Below are positions 8,205-14,544 of a DNA stretch of 14,707 nucleotides, piece by piece. The notes beneath the pieces are model-generated. The model worked only from the letters and a program-made list of their open reading frames with translations, did no database searches and was not told the DNA's origin. Position numbers and translations under genes: made by a program. Positions within the stretch are counted from its first letter, which is position 1, and every line of letters begins with the position of its first letter. The DNA comes from Casimicrobiaceae bacterium (GTDB lineage: Bacteria > Pseudomonadota > Gammaproteobacteria > Burkholderiales > Casimicrobiaceae). Where the stretch lies: assembly GCA_955652025.1 (NCBI GenBank), contig CATPAO010000264.1:1-14707 (forward strand). The letters are read 5' to 3'.

Positions 8205-8209
8205 GGGAG
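8205..8209 (+). promoter_or_regulatory. Ribosome binding site fixing the galB start
   Basis: GGGAG 6 nt before ATG at 8216. It supports the 245-residue form over upstream in-frame starts lying inside galA. Confidence 0.75.
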
Positions 8210-8215
8210 TGCGCG

Positions 8216-8953
8216 ATGTCGGAATCCACGGACAAGGCGGGCCTGGTCGTCAGCGCGCATTCGGCCGATTTCGTCTGGCGCGCGGCCGGCGCGATTGCGC
8301 TGCACGCGCGTCGCGGCCTTCGCGTCAAGGTCGTGTGTCTGAGCTACGGCGAGCGCGGTGAGTCCGCCAAGCTCTGGCGCAAGGGGAACATGACGATCGA
8401 GAGCGTCAAGGCGGCGCGGCGCGAGGAGGCGCAGAAGGCGGCCGATATCCTCGGCGCCGAAATCGAGTTCTTCGACATCGGCGACTATCCGCTCCGCGTC
8501 GGCGACGAGGCGCTGTTCCGGCTGGTCGACATCTACCGTGTGCTGCAACCGACCTTCGTGCTGACGCATTCGCTGCAGGACCCGTACAACTTCGATCATC
8601 CGCTGGCGGCGCACGTCGCGCAGGAGGCGCGCATTATCGCGCAGGCCGACGGGCACAAGCCAGGTGAGAAAGTGGTCGGGGCGCCGCCCGTGTATTGCTT
8701 CGAGCCGCATCAGACCGAGCAATCCGAATGGGTGCCGAACACATTCCTCGACATCACCGAGGTGTGGGAGCTGAAGCGACGCGCCATCGAGGCGATGGCC
8801 GGGCAGGAACACCTGTGGGAGTACTACACACGCGTCGCGCTGCAGCGCGGCGTACAGGCGAAACGCAACCTCGGCGTCAGCGCCGCGCGTGACATCAAAT
8901 ACGCGGAAGGCTATATGCGCATCACGCCGGCGGTCGTGGAGCAACTGTCGTGA
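8216..8953 (+). CDS. galB: 4-oxalomesaconate / 4-carboxy-2-hydroxymuconate hydratase, PIG-L family
   Basis: A 245-residue cytoplasmic enzyme of the LmbE/PIG-L metal-dependent fold. In Pseudomonas putida the GalB member hydrates the gallate ring-cleavage product to 4-carboxy-4-hydroxy-2-oxoadipate. VVSAHSADFVWRAAGAIALH (11-30) holds the first metal site (His15, Asp18), and DPYNFDHP (122-129) supplies His128. CLSYGERGESAKLWRKG (41-57) and EYYTRVALQRGVQAKRN (202-218) are GalB-like rather than generic deacetylase sequence. The chosen ATG has GGGAG 6 nt upstream (8205-8209); longer in-frame starts overlap galA. It begins 31 nt after galA, and its TGA overlaps the GTG of the galD fragment by 4 nt. 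A GlcNAc-deacetylase role typical of other PIG-L proteins is unlikely here. Confidence 0.9.
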   Translation: MSESTDKAGLVVSAHSADFVWRAAGAIALHARRGLRVKVVCLSYGERGESAKLWRKGNMTIESVKAARREEAQKAADILGAEIEFFDIGDYPLRVGDEALFRLVDIYRVLQPTFVLTHSLQDPYNFDHPLAAHVAQEARIIAQADGHKPGEKVVGAPPVYCFEPHQTEQSEWVPNTFLDITEVWELKRRAIEAMAGQEHLWEYYTRVALQRGVQAKRNLGVSAARDIKYAEGYMRITPAVVEQLS

Positions 8954-9447
8954 GAGGCGTCGTGGTCCGCGACATCGCGCGCGCCGATAGCGGCGTCGCC
9001 GCTGCACTCGGCGAACAGGGTGTCGCCACTGACGAGTTGAAGGCGCGTGTCGAATCGATTCGCCTCTGCGCGGGATCGATGATGAATCTGGGTGACGTGG
9101 CAGAGCGCACGGTACCGAAGATGGTGCTCGCGGCCGCGCCGCGCGAAGGCGGCGCCATCAGCACGCGGAGCTTCATTCCGCACCGCTGTCACGCGTCGAT
9201 CGGCGTGTTCGGGGCGGTAAGCGTCGCCACCGCGTGCCTGCTGCCGGGATCGGTGACCGATGGACTGGCCGTCGTCGCCGCCGGCGCGCGCAAGCGGCTC
9301 GCGGTCGAACATCCGACCGGCGAGTTCACGCTCGAACTCGAGACGGCCGAGCGCGACGGCCGAGGGGTGCTCACCAGCGGGGGTTTGTTGCGCACCGCGC
9401 GGCTCCTGTTCGACGGCACCGTGAACATTCCACGGCGGCTCGGCTGA
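8950..9447 (+). pseudogene. galD: 4-oxalomesaconate tautomerase, C-terminal part only
   Basis: The 165-residue product matches the C-terminal part of GalD (PrpF/diaminopimelate-epimerase-like fold), which interconverts 4-oxalomesaconate tautomers after gallate cleavage. MNLGDVAERTVPKM (45-58), TRSFIPHRCHASIGVFGAVS (72-91), HPTGEFTLELE (121-131) and LLRTARLLFDG (146-156) are GalD-like. Full GalD is about 350-360 residues. The N-terminal ~190-200 residues are missing, including the MRGGTSKG start, the TSKV lysine region and the NCGN cysteine region. The frame opens with GTG overlapping the galB stop, so it can still be translated. A deletion that fused the galB end to mid-galD is the simplest explanation. 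It is probably inactive, since this fold places the active site between two lobes. A working half-domain partner encoded elsewhere is possible but unsupported. Confidence 0.8.
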
Positions 9448-9468
9448 TCGGCCGCGGCGGAGAAGCGC

Positions 9469-10185
9469 ATGACGAGTCTCGCCCCCGATCCTTCGCTCAT
9501 CGAGCGATTGGTCATCGCGAATCGAATCCTCTATGACCAGAAGGTCCTCGACGGCTTCGGTCATGTGAGCGCACGGCACGACAAATCCGCCGAGCGCTTT
9601 CTGCTTTCGCGCAACATGGCGCCGGCGCTGGTCAAGCGTGACGACATCATGGCGTTCGACCTGGAGGGCAACGCGCAGGACCAGGACGATCGCCGGCCGT
9701 ATCTCGAGCGTTTCATCCACGCGGCCATCTATCGCGCGCGGCCGGATGTGCACGCGATTGTCCACAGCCATTCGCCCAGCGTGATTCCATTTGCGGTGAC
9801 GCGCCAACCGCTGCGCCCCGTTTATCACATGAGCGGATTTCTTGGTGCAGGCTCCGCTTTTTTCGAGATTCGCGATACGGCAGGCGACACCGATATGCTC
9901 ATCCGCAACCTAGAGTTGGGCGCGGCGCTCGCCAAGGCACTGCACGAGCATTCGATCGTCCTGATGCGCGGGCACGGCTCCACCGTGGTCGGAGCGTCGC
10001 TCGAGCAAGTCGTGTATCGGGCGATCTATGCGGAAACGAACGCCCGGCTGCAAGCGCAGGCGCAGGCGCTCGGCCCGGTGATCTATCTCAACGAAGTGGA
10101 GGCGGCGAAAGCGGCCGCCACCAACGACGGCCAGCTCGGCCGGCCGTGGGCGTTGTGGCGCGCGTCGATCGGGCCGATCGATTAG
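9469..10185 (+). CDS. Class II aldolase/adducin-family protein
   Basis: A 238-residue protein of the zinc-dependent class II (fuculose-phosphate) aldolase fold. The three metal histidines are visible: His99 and His101 in HSHS and His169 in MRGHG; Glu80 in PYLERF is the likely catalytic acid. The family includes sugar-phosphate aldolases, 3,4-dihydroxyphthalate decarboxylases and CloR/NovR-type enzymes. Its place after galA-galB-galD, 21 nt behind galD with GGAG 6 nt before ATG, suggests action on a gallate-pathway intermediate. The retro-aldol cleavage of 4-carboxy-4-hydroxy-2-oxoadipate to pyruvate and oxaloacetate, normally done by GalC/LigK, is not otherwise covered here. An aromatic decarboxylase making gallate is the other option. 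The last base of its TAG stop is the first base of the inserted MITE-like element; the stop was TAG before insertion too. Confidence 0.85.
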   Translation: MTSLAPDPSLIERLVIANRILYDQKVLDGFGHVSARHDKSAERFLLSRNMAPALVKRDDIMAFDLEGNAQDQDDRRPYLERFIHAAIYRARPDVHAIVHSHSPSVIPFAVTRQPLRPVYHMSGFLGAGSAFFEIRDTAGDTDMLIRNLELGAALAKALHEHSIVLMRGHGSTVVGASLEQVVYRAIYAETNARLQAQAQALGPVIYLNEVEAAKAAATNDGQLGRPWALWRASIGPID

Positions 10186-10214
10186 GGCCTGTTCACACTA
10201 TGTCTGCGAATGCG
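10185..10214 (+). repeat. Left terminal inverted repeat of the MITE-like element
   Basis: 30-bp end starting GGGCCTGTTCACAC. It pairs with 10416-10445 with two mismatches (positions 12 and 22). Confidence 0.85.
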
Positions 10215-10415
10215 AACGGGTGGCATGGGGTGCCAATCAAGGCGCTTGACGAAGCTAAGACCGGGCGTTTTAGCGAGGACAGCAACGCAGAGTAGCGCCC
10301 CAGGGCGCCCGTTCCCTTCGGGTTGCTGCGAAAATGGCCCTGCACATTGTTCCAAAAACTCGTCGGGCTCCCGGCCCGCTTTCGCGCCTCGCGCAGAGCC
10401 ATTTTCGCGCTGCAA

Positions 10416-10445
10416 CGCATTCGTAGACATAGTATGAACAGGCCC
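10416..10445 (-). repeat. Right terminal inverted repeat of the MITE-like element
   Basis: Reverse complement starts GGGCCTGTTCATAC and matches the left end at 28 of 30 positions. Its outermost C supplies the last base of the TAG stop of the minus-strand gene that follows. Confidence 0.85.
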
Positions 10446-10663
10446 TAGGAAGTGGCAGGTAAGGCTTGAGGCCTCTCGCGGCGCGTTTTGCGCTCCTCCC
10501 ACACCGTCAATTCGGTCCTATAGCGCTCGACGGCCTCGTCGTACAAATCGAAAACGCAGGGGTCGCATCCGCCGCGGCAGCAGTCGTCCGCGCCGGGCCG
10601 GGTCGGCGGCTCGGGGGGTGGATCGTGGTCGGGCGAGGGCTCTGGCACGACAAAAGGCAGCAA
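10445..10663 (-). CDS. Small Cys-rich 'oxidoreductase-like' domain protein (PF09791 type)
   Basis: A 72-residue protein. After a Pro-rich start it has PPEPPTRPGADDCCRGGCDP and then CVFDLYDEAVERYRTELTVW, the signature of the oxidoreductase-like N-terminal domain family: a DDCC-x3-CxxC cluster followed by an amphipathic helix. The clustered cysteines may bind a metal. Its molecular role is not known, and members occur as short stand-alone proteins. The start is unsure: TTG at 10663 has no clear ribosome site, and GTG at 10648 would remove five residues. It lies 35 nt after the UBP zinc-finger gene on the same strand and is probably co-transcribed. Its stop, TAG today, was TAA before the MITE-like element inserted. 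Confidence 0.8.
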   Translation of the reverse strand: MLPFVVPEPSPDHDPPPEPPTRPGADDCCRGGCDPCVFDLYDEAVERYRTELTVWEERKTRRERPQALPATS

Positions 10664-10698
10664 CGGATCGCGCCGGCGTTGGCGTCGAATGCGACGGG

Positions 10699-11031
10699 TC
10701 AGGCGGAGCGGCCGCGTCTCAAAAACGTTTGTAAGCGCGACCGAAGAGAGCGCCTAGGTGATCGAGGCATCGACGGGAAGTATTGATTATCGACATAACA
10801 CCAGCCCCATTTTTCGCCGGGCTCGAGCGATCGGATCAGCGGGTGCTGCGTCGCGTGGAAGTGCCGCGTCGCGTGCGTGTTTTTCGAATCGTCGCAGCAT
10901 CCGACGTGGCCGCAGATCAGGCACAAGCGGAGGCCGATCCACGCATCGCCGATCGCGAGACAGTCCTCGCAGCCTTTCGCGCTCGGCTTGACGGCGCGAA
11001 TCTGATCGAAATGCAGGCAGCGGTCGGTCAT
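10699..11031 (-). CDS. UBP-type zinc-finger protein
   Basis: A 110-residue protein made almost wholly of a UBP zinc finger (PF02148), the domain that in eukaryotic deubiquitinases binds the ubiquitin C-terminus. MTDRCLHFDQIRAVKPSAKG opens the fold. Candidate zinc ligands are Cys5, His7, Cys21, Cys24, Cys37, Cys40, Cys45 and histidines 53, 57, 59 and 63. LCLICGHVGCC (36-46) and WGWCYVD (75-81) are typical. The last ~20 residues are Arg-rich and unconserved. Short stand-alone members are common in bacteria, but their ligand is unknown. ATG at 11031 is chosen because the family begins here; ATG at 11073 would add 14 residues, and neither has a clear Shine-Dalgarno site. It is divergent from the acetyltransferase gene. 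Confidence 0.9.
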   Translation of the reverse strand: MTDRCLHFDQIRAVKPSAKGCEDCLAIGDAWIGLRLCLICGHVGCCDDSKNTHATRHFHATQHPLIRSLEPGEKWGWCYVDNQYFPSMPRSPRRSLRSRLQTFLRRGRSA

Positions 11032-11200
11032 TACGGTGTTCGTGAATGCTCGTGACGGTAACAGGTTACGCATAGATTCTACCGAACCGGACAGGCGGGC
11101 GCGGCAAATTCGGCAAGTGCTGCCCAAGCGGCGCAAAGCCTCGTGCAGGCGATCTGACGCCGCGGCGGGAGCAACGTATGGTCGCGCACTTGGCCGTCCG
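11032..11200. promoter_or_regulatory. Divergent control region between zinc-finger and GNAT genes
   Basis: A 169-bp gap between divergent genes. A palindrome GTAAC-AG-GTTAC lies at 11058-11069. Just beyond it, minus-strand TAGAAT (11076-11081) matches a -10 box at 5 of 6 positions, but the nearest -35-like TTGCCG is spaced 20 nt, too far. If that -10 is real, the transcript starts near the palindrome, which favours 11031 over 11073 as the zinc-finger start. No clear plus-strand promoter was found. Confidence 0.3.
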
Positions 11201-11731
11201 ATGGCACAATCGCGCGTGGTCTTCAACGACATCCAGGTGGAGTTCGCCCGGCCGGGTGACGCGCATACACTCGCGCTGATGGCGCGCGATCTGATCGAAA
11301 CGGACCTGGGCTGGACGTATCGCGGCGAGCGCATCGGCGGTTTTATCGCCGATGCGGAGAGCGTGGCGTTGGTCGCGCGCGAAAACGATGGAACGATCGG
11401 TGGCTTCGCCGTCATGAAATTCGGCGACGAGCGGGCGCACCTGGTGCTGCTCGCGGTGCTCCCGAAACGCCGCCGGCGCGGCACTGCGCGGCGACTGCTG
11501 ACGTGGCTCGTGGAATCCGCGAGGACGGCGGGCGTGATGTCGATTCACGTCGAGCTTCGCGCCGGCAACCAACCGGCCCACAGACTGTATCGGGCGCTCG
11601 ATTTTGTGGAGACGTTCCACATTCCACGCTATTACCAAGGGCGCGAAACGGCGGTACGGATGATCCGAATGCTGCGCGCGCCCAACATCGTCGCCGAGCC
11701 CTGGCGGCCGCCGACGCTCGACAAGCGCTGA
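11201..11731 (+). CDS. GNAT-family N-acetyltransferase
   Basis: A 176-residue acyl-CoA-dependent acetyltransferase with one GNAT domain. The acetyl-CoA pyrophosphate loop is RRRRGTARRLL (90-100, pattern R-x-x-G-x-A), preceded by the strand HLVLLAVLP. The C-terminal part has NQPAHRLYRALDFVETFHIP (123-142), the motif B alanine/tyrosine region seen in RimI-like enzymes. The acceptor, protein N-terminus or small amine, cannot be told. ATG at 11201 was chosen because the domain begins right after it. The frame is open further upstream, but that part is Arg-rich and looks non-coding. No strong ribosome site is seen. Only 30 nt separate it from the cystathionine beta-synthase gene, so they may share a transcript. 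Confidence 0.82.
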   Translation: MAQSRVVFNDIQVEFARPGDAHTLALMARDLIETDLGWTYRGERIGGFIADAESVALVARENDGTIGGFAVMKFGDERAHLVLLAVLPKRRRRGTARRLLTWLVESARTAGVMSIHVELRAGNQPAHRLYRALDFVETFHIPRYYQGRETAVRMIRMLRAPNIVAEPWRPPTLDKR

Positions 11732-11761
11732 CGCAGCCCCGCCGCGCTCGACGGCTCGACA

Positions 11762-13129
11762 ATGCGGCATCCGGCCAATGTCCTCGACCTCATCGGTAAC
11801 ACGCCGATGGTCCCGTTATCCAAGCTCGACACCGGTCGTTGCGAGCTCTACGCCAAGCTCGAGTCGCACAATCCGGGAGGCTCGATCAAGGATCGCATCG
11901 GCCTCCGCATGATCGAGGCCGCGGAGCGCGACGGGATCCTGCGTCCGGGCGGCGTCATTGTCGAAGCCACCGCCGGGAACACCGGCTTGGGGCTCGCGCT
12001 GTCGGCCATTCACAAAAGCTACAAGCTGGTCCTGGTGATTCCCGACAAGATGAGCCAGGAAAAGATCTTTCATCTCCGCGCGATGGGCGTCGAGATCGTG
12101 CTCACGCGCTCCGACGTGGGCAAGGGCCATCCGGAGTATTACCAGGACATGGCGCAACGGATCGCCAAGGAGACCGCCGGCGCGTTCTATATCGATCAGT
12201 TTTCCAATCCGGCCAATCCTGCGACGCACGAAACCTGGACCGCACCGGAGATCTGGGAGCAGATGGAGCACAAGCTCGACGCGGTCGTCTGCGGCGTCGG
12301 CACCGGCGGAACGATCACCGGGATTGGACGCTTCATGAAGCGGCATGCGCCGGCCGTGGAAATGGTGCTCGCGGATCCCGCGGGCTCGATTCTCGCCGAC
12401 GAGGTCAGGACCGGCACGCACGGCGAGGCGGGCTCGTGGCTGGTCGAAGGCATCGGCGAGGACTTCGTGCCGCTGAATTGCGATCTCGGCCTGGTACGCA
12501 AGGCCTATTCGATCTCCGATACGGAAAGCATGGTGACGGCGCGCGATTTGCTGCTCCGGGAAGGCATTTTCGCCGGCTCGTCCGCGGGAACGCTGGTGGC
12601 CGCGGCGTTGCGCTATTGCCGCGAGCAGACGCAATCGAAGCGCGTGGTGACGATCGTTCCGGATGGCGGCGGCAAGTATCTGTCCAAGCTGTTCAACGAT
12701 TATTGGCTGATGGATCAGGGCATCCTGGAGCGTCGGGCGGTCGGCAATCTTACCGACCTGATCGCGCGCCGGCATACTGACCAGGCTACAGTGAGCATCG
12801 GCCCGGACGACACGCTGGCGACCGCGTTGGCGCGAATGAAGCTGTACGATTTTCAGCAGCTTCCGGTGCTCGACGGCGACCGCGTCGTCGGTATCGTCGA
12901 CGAGTCGGACATTCTGATGGCGGTCTACGGCCACGATGATCAATTTCGGGCGCCGGTGCGCCAGGCGATGTCGACGCGGATCGAAACGCTGCAGGTGGAC
13001 GCGCGCGTCGACGCGCTGCTGCCGATTTTCGCGCAGGGGCACGTGGCGATCATCATGGATGGAAACAAATTTCTCGGCTTGATCACGCGATACGACCTGC
13101 TCAACTACCTGCGCCGCCGCGCGCGATGA
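11762..13129 (+). CDS. Cystathionine beta-synthase with Bateman module
   Basis: A 455-residue PLP enzyme that condenses homocysteine with serine to cystathionine, the first step of reverse transsulfuration. It is a fold-type II enzyme with the PLP lysine at Lys43 in HNPGGSIKDR (36-45), the substrate loop EATAGNTGLG (68-77), the phosphate loop GVGTGGTITG (178-187) and SSAG (273-276). Residues 335-455 hold two CBS repeats (a Bateman module) with LPVLDGDRVVGIVDESDIL and a second copy ending FLGLITRYDLLNYL. These bind adenosyl ligands such as S-adenosylmethionine in some homologues. The extra domain separates it from plain cysteine synthase (CysK/CysM). The N-terminus lacks the haem domain of the human enzyme. 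The ribosome site before ATG is weak. The partner lyase starts 4 nt after its stop. Confidence 0.94.
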   Translation: MRHPANVLDLIGNTPMVPLSKLDTGRCELYAKLESHNPGGSIKDRIGLRMIEAAERDGILRPGGVIVEATAGNTGLGLALSAIHKSYKLVLVIPDKMSQEKIFHLRAMGVEIVLTRSDVGKGHPEYYQDMAQRIAKETAGAFYIDQFSNPANPATHETWTAPEIWEQMEHKLDAVVCGVGTGGTITGIGRFMKRHAPAVEMVLADPAGSILADEVRTGTHGEAGSWLVEGIGEDFVPLNCDLGLVRKAYSISDTESMVTARDLLLREGIFAGSSAGTLVAAALRYCREQTQSKRVVTIVPDGGGKYLSKLFNDYWLMDQGILERRAVGNLTDLIARRHTDQATVSIGPDDTLATALARMKLYDFQQLPVLDGDRVVGIVDESDILMAVYGHDDQFRAPVRQAMSTRIETLQVDARVDALLPIFAQGHVAIIMDGNKFLGLITRYDLLNYLRRRAR

Positions 13130-13133
13130 CACG

Positions 13134-14288
13134 ATGACGCATTCGGAAAAGTTCGGTACCCGCGCGATCCACGCGGGTCAGGTGCCCGACCCGACGACCG
13201 GCGCGGTGATGACGCCGATTTACGCGACGTCGACGTACGCGCAATCGAGCCCAGGCGTGCACAAAGGGTTCGAGTATGCGCGGACGCAAAATCCCACGCG
13301 TATGGCGTTCGAACGCTGCCTGGCCGACCTGGAAGGCGGGCGCCACGGCTTCGCGTTCGCATCGGGACTGGCCGCTTCGGCGACGTTGCTCGATGCGCTG
13401 CCGGCTGGAAGCCACATCGTGGCGCTCGACGATCTCTACGGCGGAACCTATCGTCTGTTCGAACGCGTGCGGCGGCAATCGGCGGGCCTGGAGGTCACAT
13501 TTATCGACATGAGCGATCGAGCGCGCATCGAGGCGGCCATTCGGCCCAACACGCGGATGATCTGGGTCGAGTCGCCCAGCAACCCGCTGCTGAAGCTCAC
13601 CGATCTCGCGATGGTGGCCGACTTAGCGCGAGCGCGCGGATTGCTTTCCGTCGCGGACAACACCTTTGCGACGCCGTGGGTGCAGCGGCCGCTCGAAACC
13701 GGGTTCGACGTCGCTTTGCATTCGGTCACCAAGTATTTGAACGGTCACTCCGATATGGTCGGTGGCGCGATCCTGGTCGGCGAGAATCGTGGGCTCGCCG
13801 AACAACTCGCTTTCCTCCAAAACGCGGTCGGCGGCGTGCTCGGACCCTTCGACAGCTTTCTCGCGCTGCGCGGACTCAAGACGCTGCACTTGCGCATGGC
13901 GCGGCACTGCGAGAACGCGTTCGCGATCGCGCGGTGGCTGGTCGATCATCCCAAGATCGCGAAGGTGCATTACCCGGGATTAGCCGATCATCCGCAACAC
14001 GCGCTCGCGCGGCGGCAAATGAACGGCTTCGGCGGCATGGTGACGCTGATCCTGAAGGGCGGACTCGACGAGGCGCGCCGCTTGCTCGAACGTTGCCGCG
14101 TCTTCGTGTGCGCGGAGAGCCTGGGCGGCGTCGAAAGTCTCGCCGAGCATCCGGCGATCATGACGCATGCGTCGCTGCCGGCGGACATCCGCGCGAGTCT
14201 GGGAATCAGCGACAGCCTGGTGCGGCTGTCGGTAGGTGTCGAAGACGTCGACGACCTGATCGCGGATCTCGACCAGGCACTCGCGTAG
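13134..14288 (+). CDS. Cystathionine gamma-lyase (Cys/Met PLP enzyme)
   Basis: A 384-residue fold-type I PLP enzyme of the Cys/Met metabolism family. The internal aldimine lysine is Lys200 in HSVTKYLNGHSDM. Other PLP contacts are Tyr48 and Arg50 in FEYARTQNP, SGLAA (77-81), Tyr102 and Asp175 in VADNTF. Glu334 in SLGGVESLAEHPAIMTH fits the gamma-lyase glutamate. Placed 4 nt after cystathionine beta-synthase, it most likely splits cystathionine to cysteine, 2-oxobutyrate and ammonia. Cystathionine gamma-synthase or methionine gamma-lyase are close relatives, but the operon argues against them. Both enzymes of the pair can also release H2S. A 13-bp tandem duplication covers its stop codon. Confidence 0.92.
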   Translation: MTHSEKFGTRAIHAGQVPDPTTGAVMTPIYATSTYAQSSPGVHKGFEYARTQNPTRMAFERCLADLEGGRHGFAFASGLAASATLLDALPAGSHIVALDDLYGGTYRLFERVRRQSAGLEVTFIDMSDRARIEAAIRPNTRMIWVESPSNPLLKLTDLAMVADLARARGLLSVADNTFATPWVQRPLETGFDVALHSVTKYLNGHSDMVGGAILVGENRGLAEQLAFLQNAVGGVLGPFDSFLALRGLKTLHLRMARHCENAFAIARWLVDHPKIAKVHYPGLADHPQHALARRQMNGFGGMVTLILKGGLDEARRLLERCRVFVCAESLGGVESLAEHPAIMTHASLPADIRASLGISDSLVRLSVGVEDVDDLIADLDQALA

Positions 14289-14309
14289 CGCCTTGACGTA
14301 GCGCCTTGA
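14284..14309 (+). repeat. 13-bp tandem duplication at the lyase stop
   Basis: CGTAGCGCCTTGA occurs twice back to back (14284-14296 and 14297-14309). The first copy contains the TAG stop of the gamma-lyase gene (14286-14288). It looks like a slippage or short-repeat duplication without effect on the protein. Confidence 0.8.
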
Positions 14310-14310
14310 T

Positions 14311-14331
14311 GAAGGCCGCGGCACAGCCTTC
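14311..14331. terminator. Possible terminator hairpin between convergent genes
   Basis: GAAGGC and GCCTTC pair as a 6-bp stem around a 9-nt loop, 22 nt after the gamma-lyase stop and just after the stop of the convergent small gene. There is no T-run on either strand, so function as an intrinsic terminator is uncertain; position is the main argument. Confidence 0.3.
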
Positions 14332-14337
14332 CGTCGT

Positions 14338-14544
14338 TCAGCCCCAGAAAGCGAGCGAAGCCACGGCCATCCGATCCGCCGACGTGTGGCGGAAATAGCC
14401 TTCTATCCACGCGAGTAGGCCATGCGACCGCGGCGCCTGCGTGTCCTTGCCGCCTGCGGCAAACGATGAACGCATCGGCGGCGCTGCGCCGCCCGCGGCA
14501 ATGTAGAGGCTCGATCTCAGGCTCAGAGGATCTTCGACGGTCAT
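14338..14544 (-). CDS. Small hypothetical protein, 68 residues
   Basis: I do not recognise this family. The product starts MTVEDPLSLRSSLYIAAGG, has a Gly/Ala-rich middle and ends in a more ordered stretch LLAWIEGYFRHTSADRM followed by AVASLAFWG. No signal peptide, membrane helix or cysteine cluster is seen. ATG at 14544 is preceded by AGGAG with a 7-nt spacer (14552-14556), a good ribosome site and the main reason to call it. The frame is open further upstream to 14694, but no such site is found there. It is convergent with the gamma-lyase gene. Confidence 0.5.
   Translation of the reverse strand: MTVEDPLSLRSSLYIAAGGAAPPMRSSFAAGGKDTQAPRSHGLLAWIEGYFRHTSADRMAVASLAFWG

Larger units (their letters stand above)
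10185..10445. mobile_element. MITE-like element, 261 bp, TA-flanked
   Basis: The ends are inverted repeats of 30 bp (10185-10214 and 10416-10445), 28 of 30 identical, starting GGGCCTGTTCA. TA lies directly outside on both sides (10183-10184 and 10446-10447), as expected for a target duplication by IS630/Tc1-mariner-type transposases. No transposase is encoded; the short frames inside end at the repeats and look accidental. The interior is strongly structured: GCGCCC-CA-GGGCGC at 10295-10308, and a near-perfect 16-bp inverted pair at 10328-10343 and 10393-10408. It is therefore a non-autonomous element mobilised in trans. It lies exactly between two convergent genes and may act as a two-way terminator. 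Confidence 0.85.

Noticed and set aside
10193..10420. Short frames on both strands inside the MITE-like element (75 codons each)
   Set aside because: Both end in the terminal repeats and have similar tails only because the repeats mirror each other. No ribosome site or transposase motif is seen.
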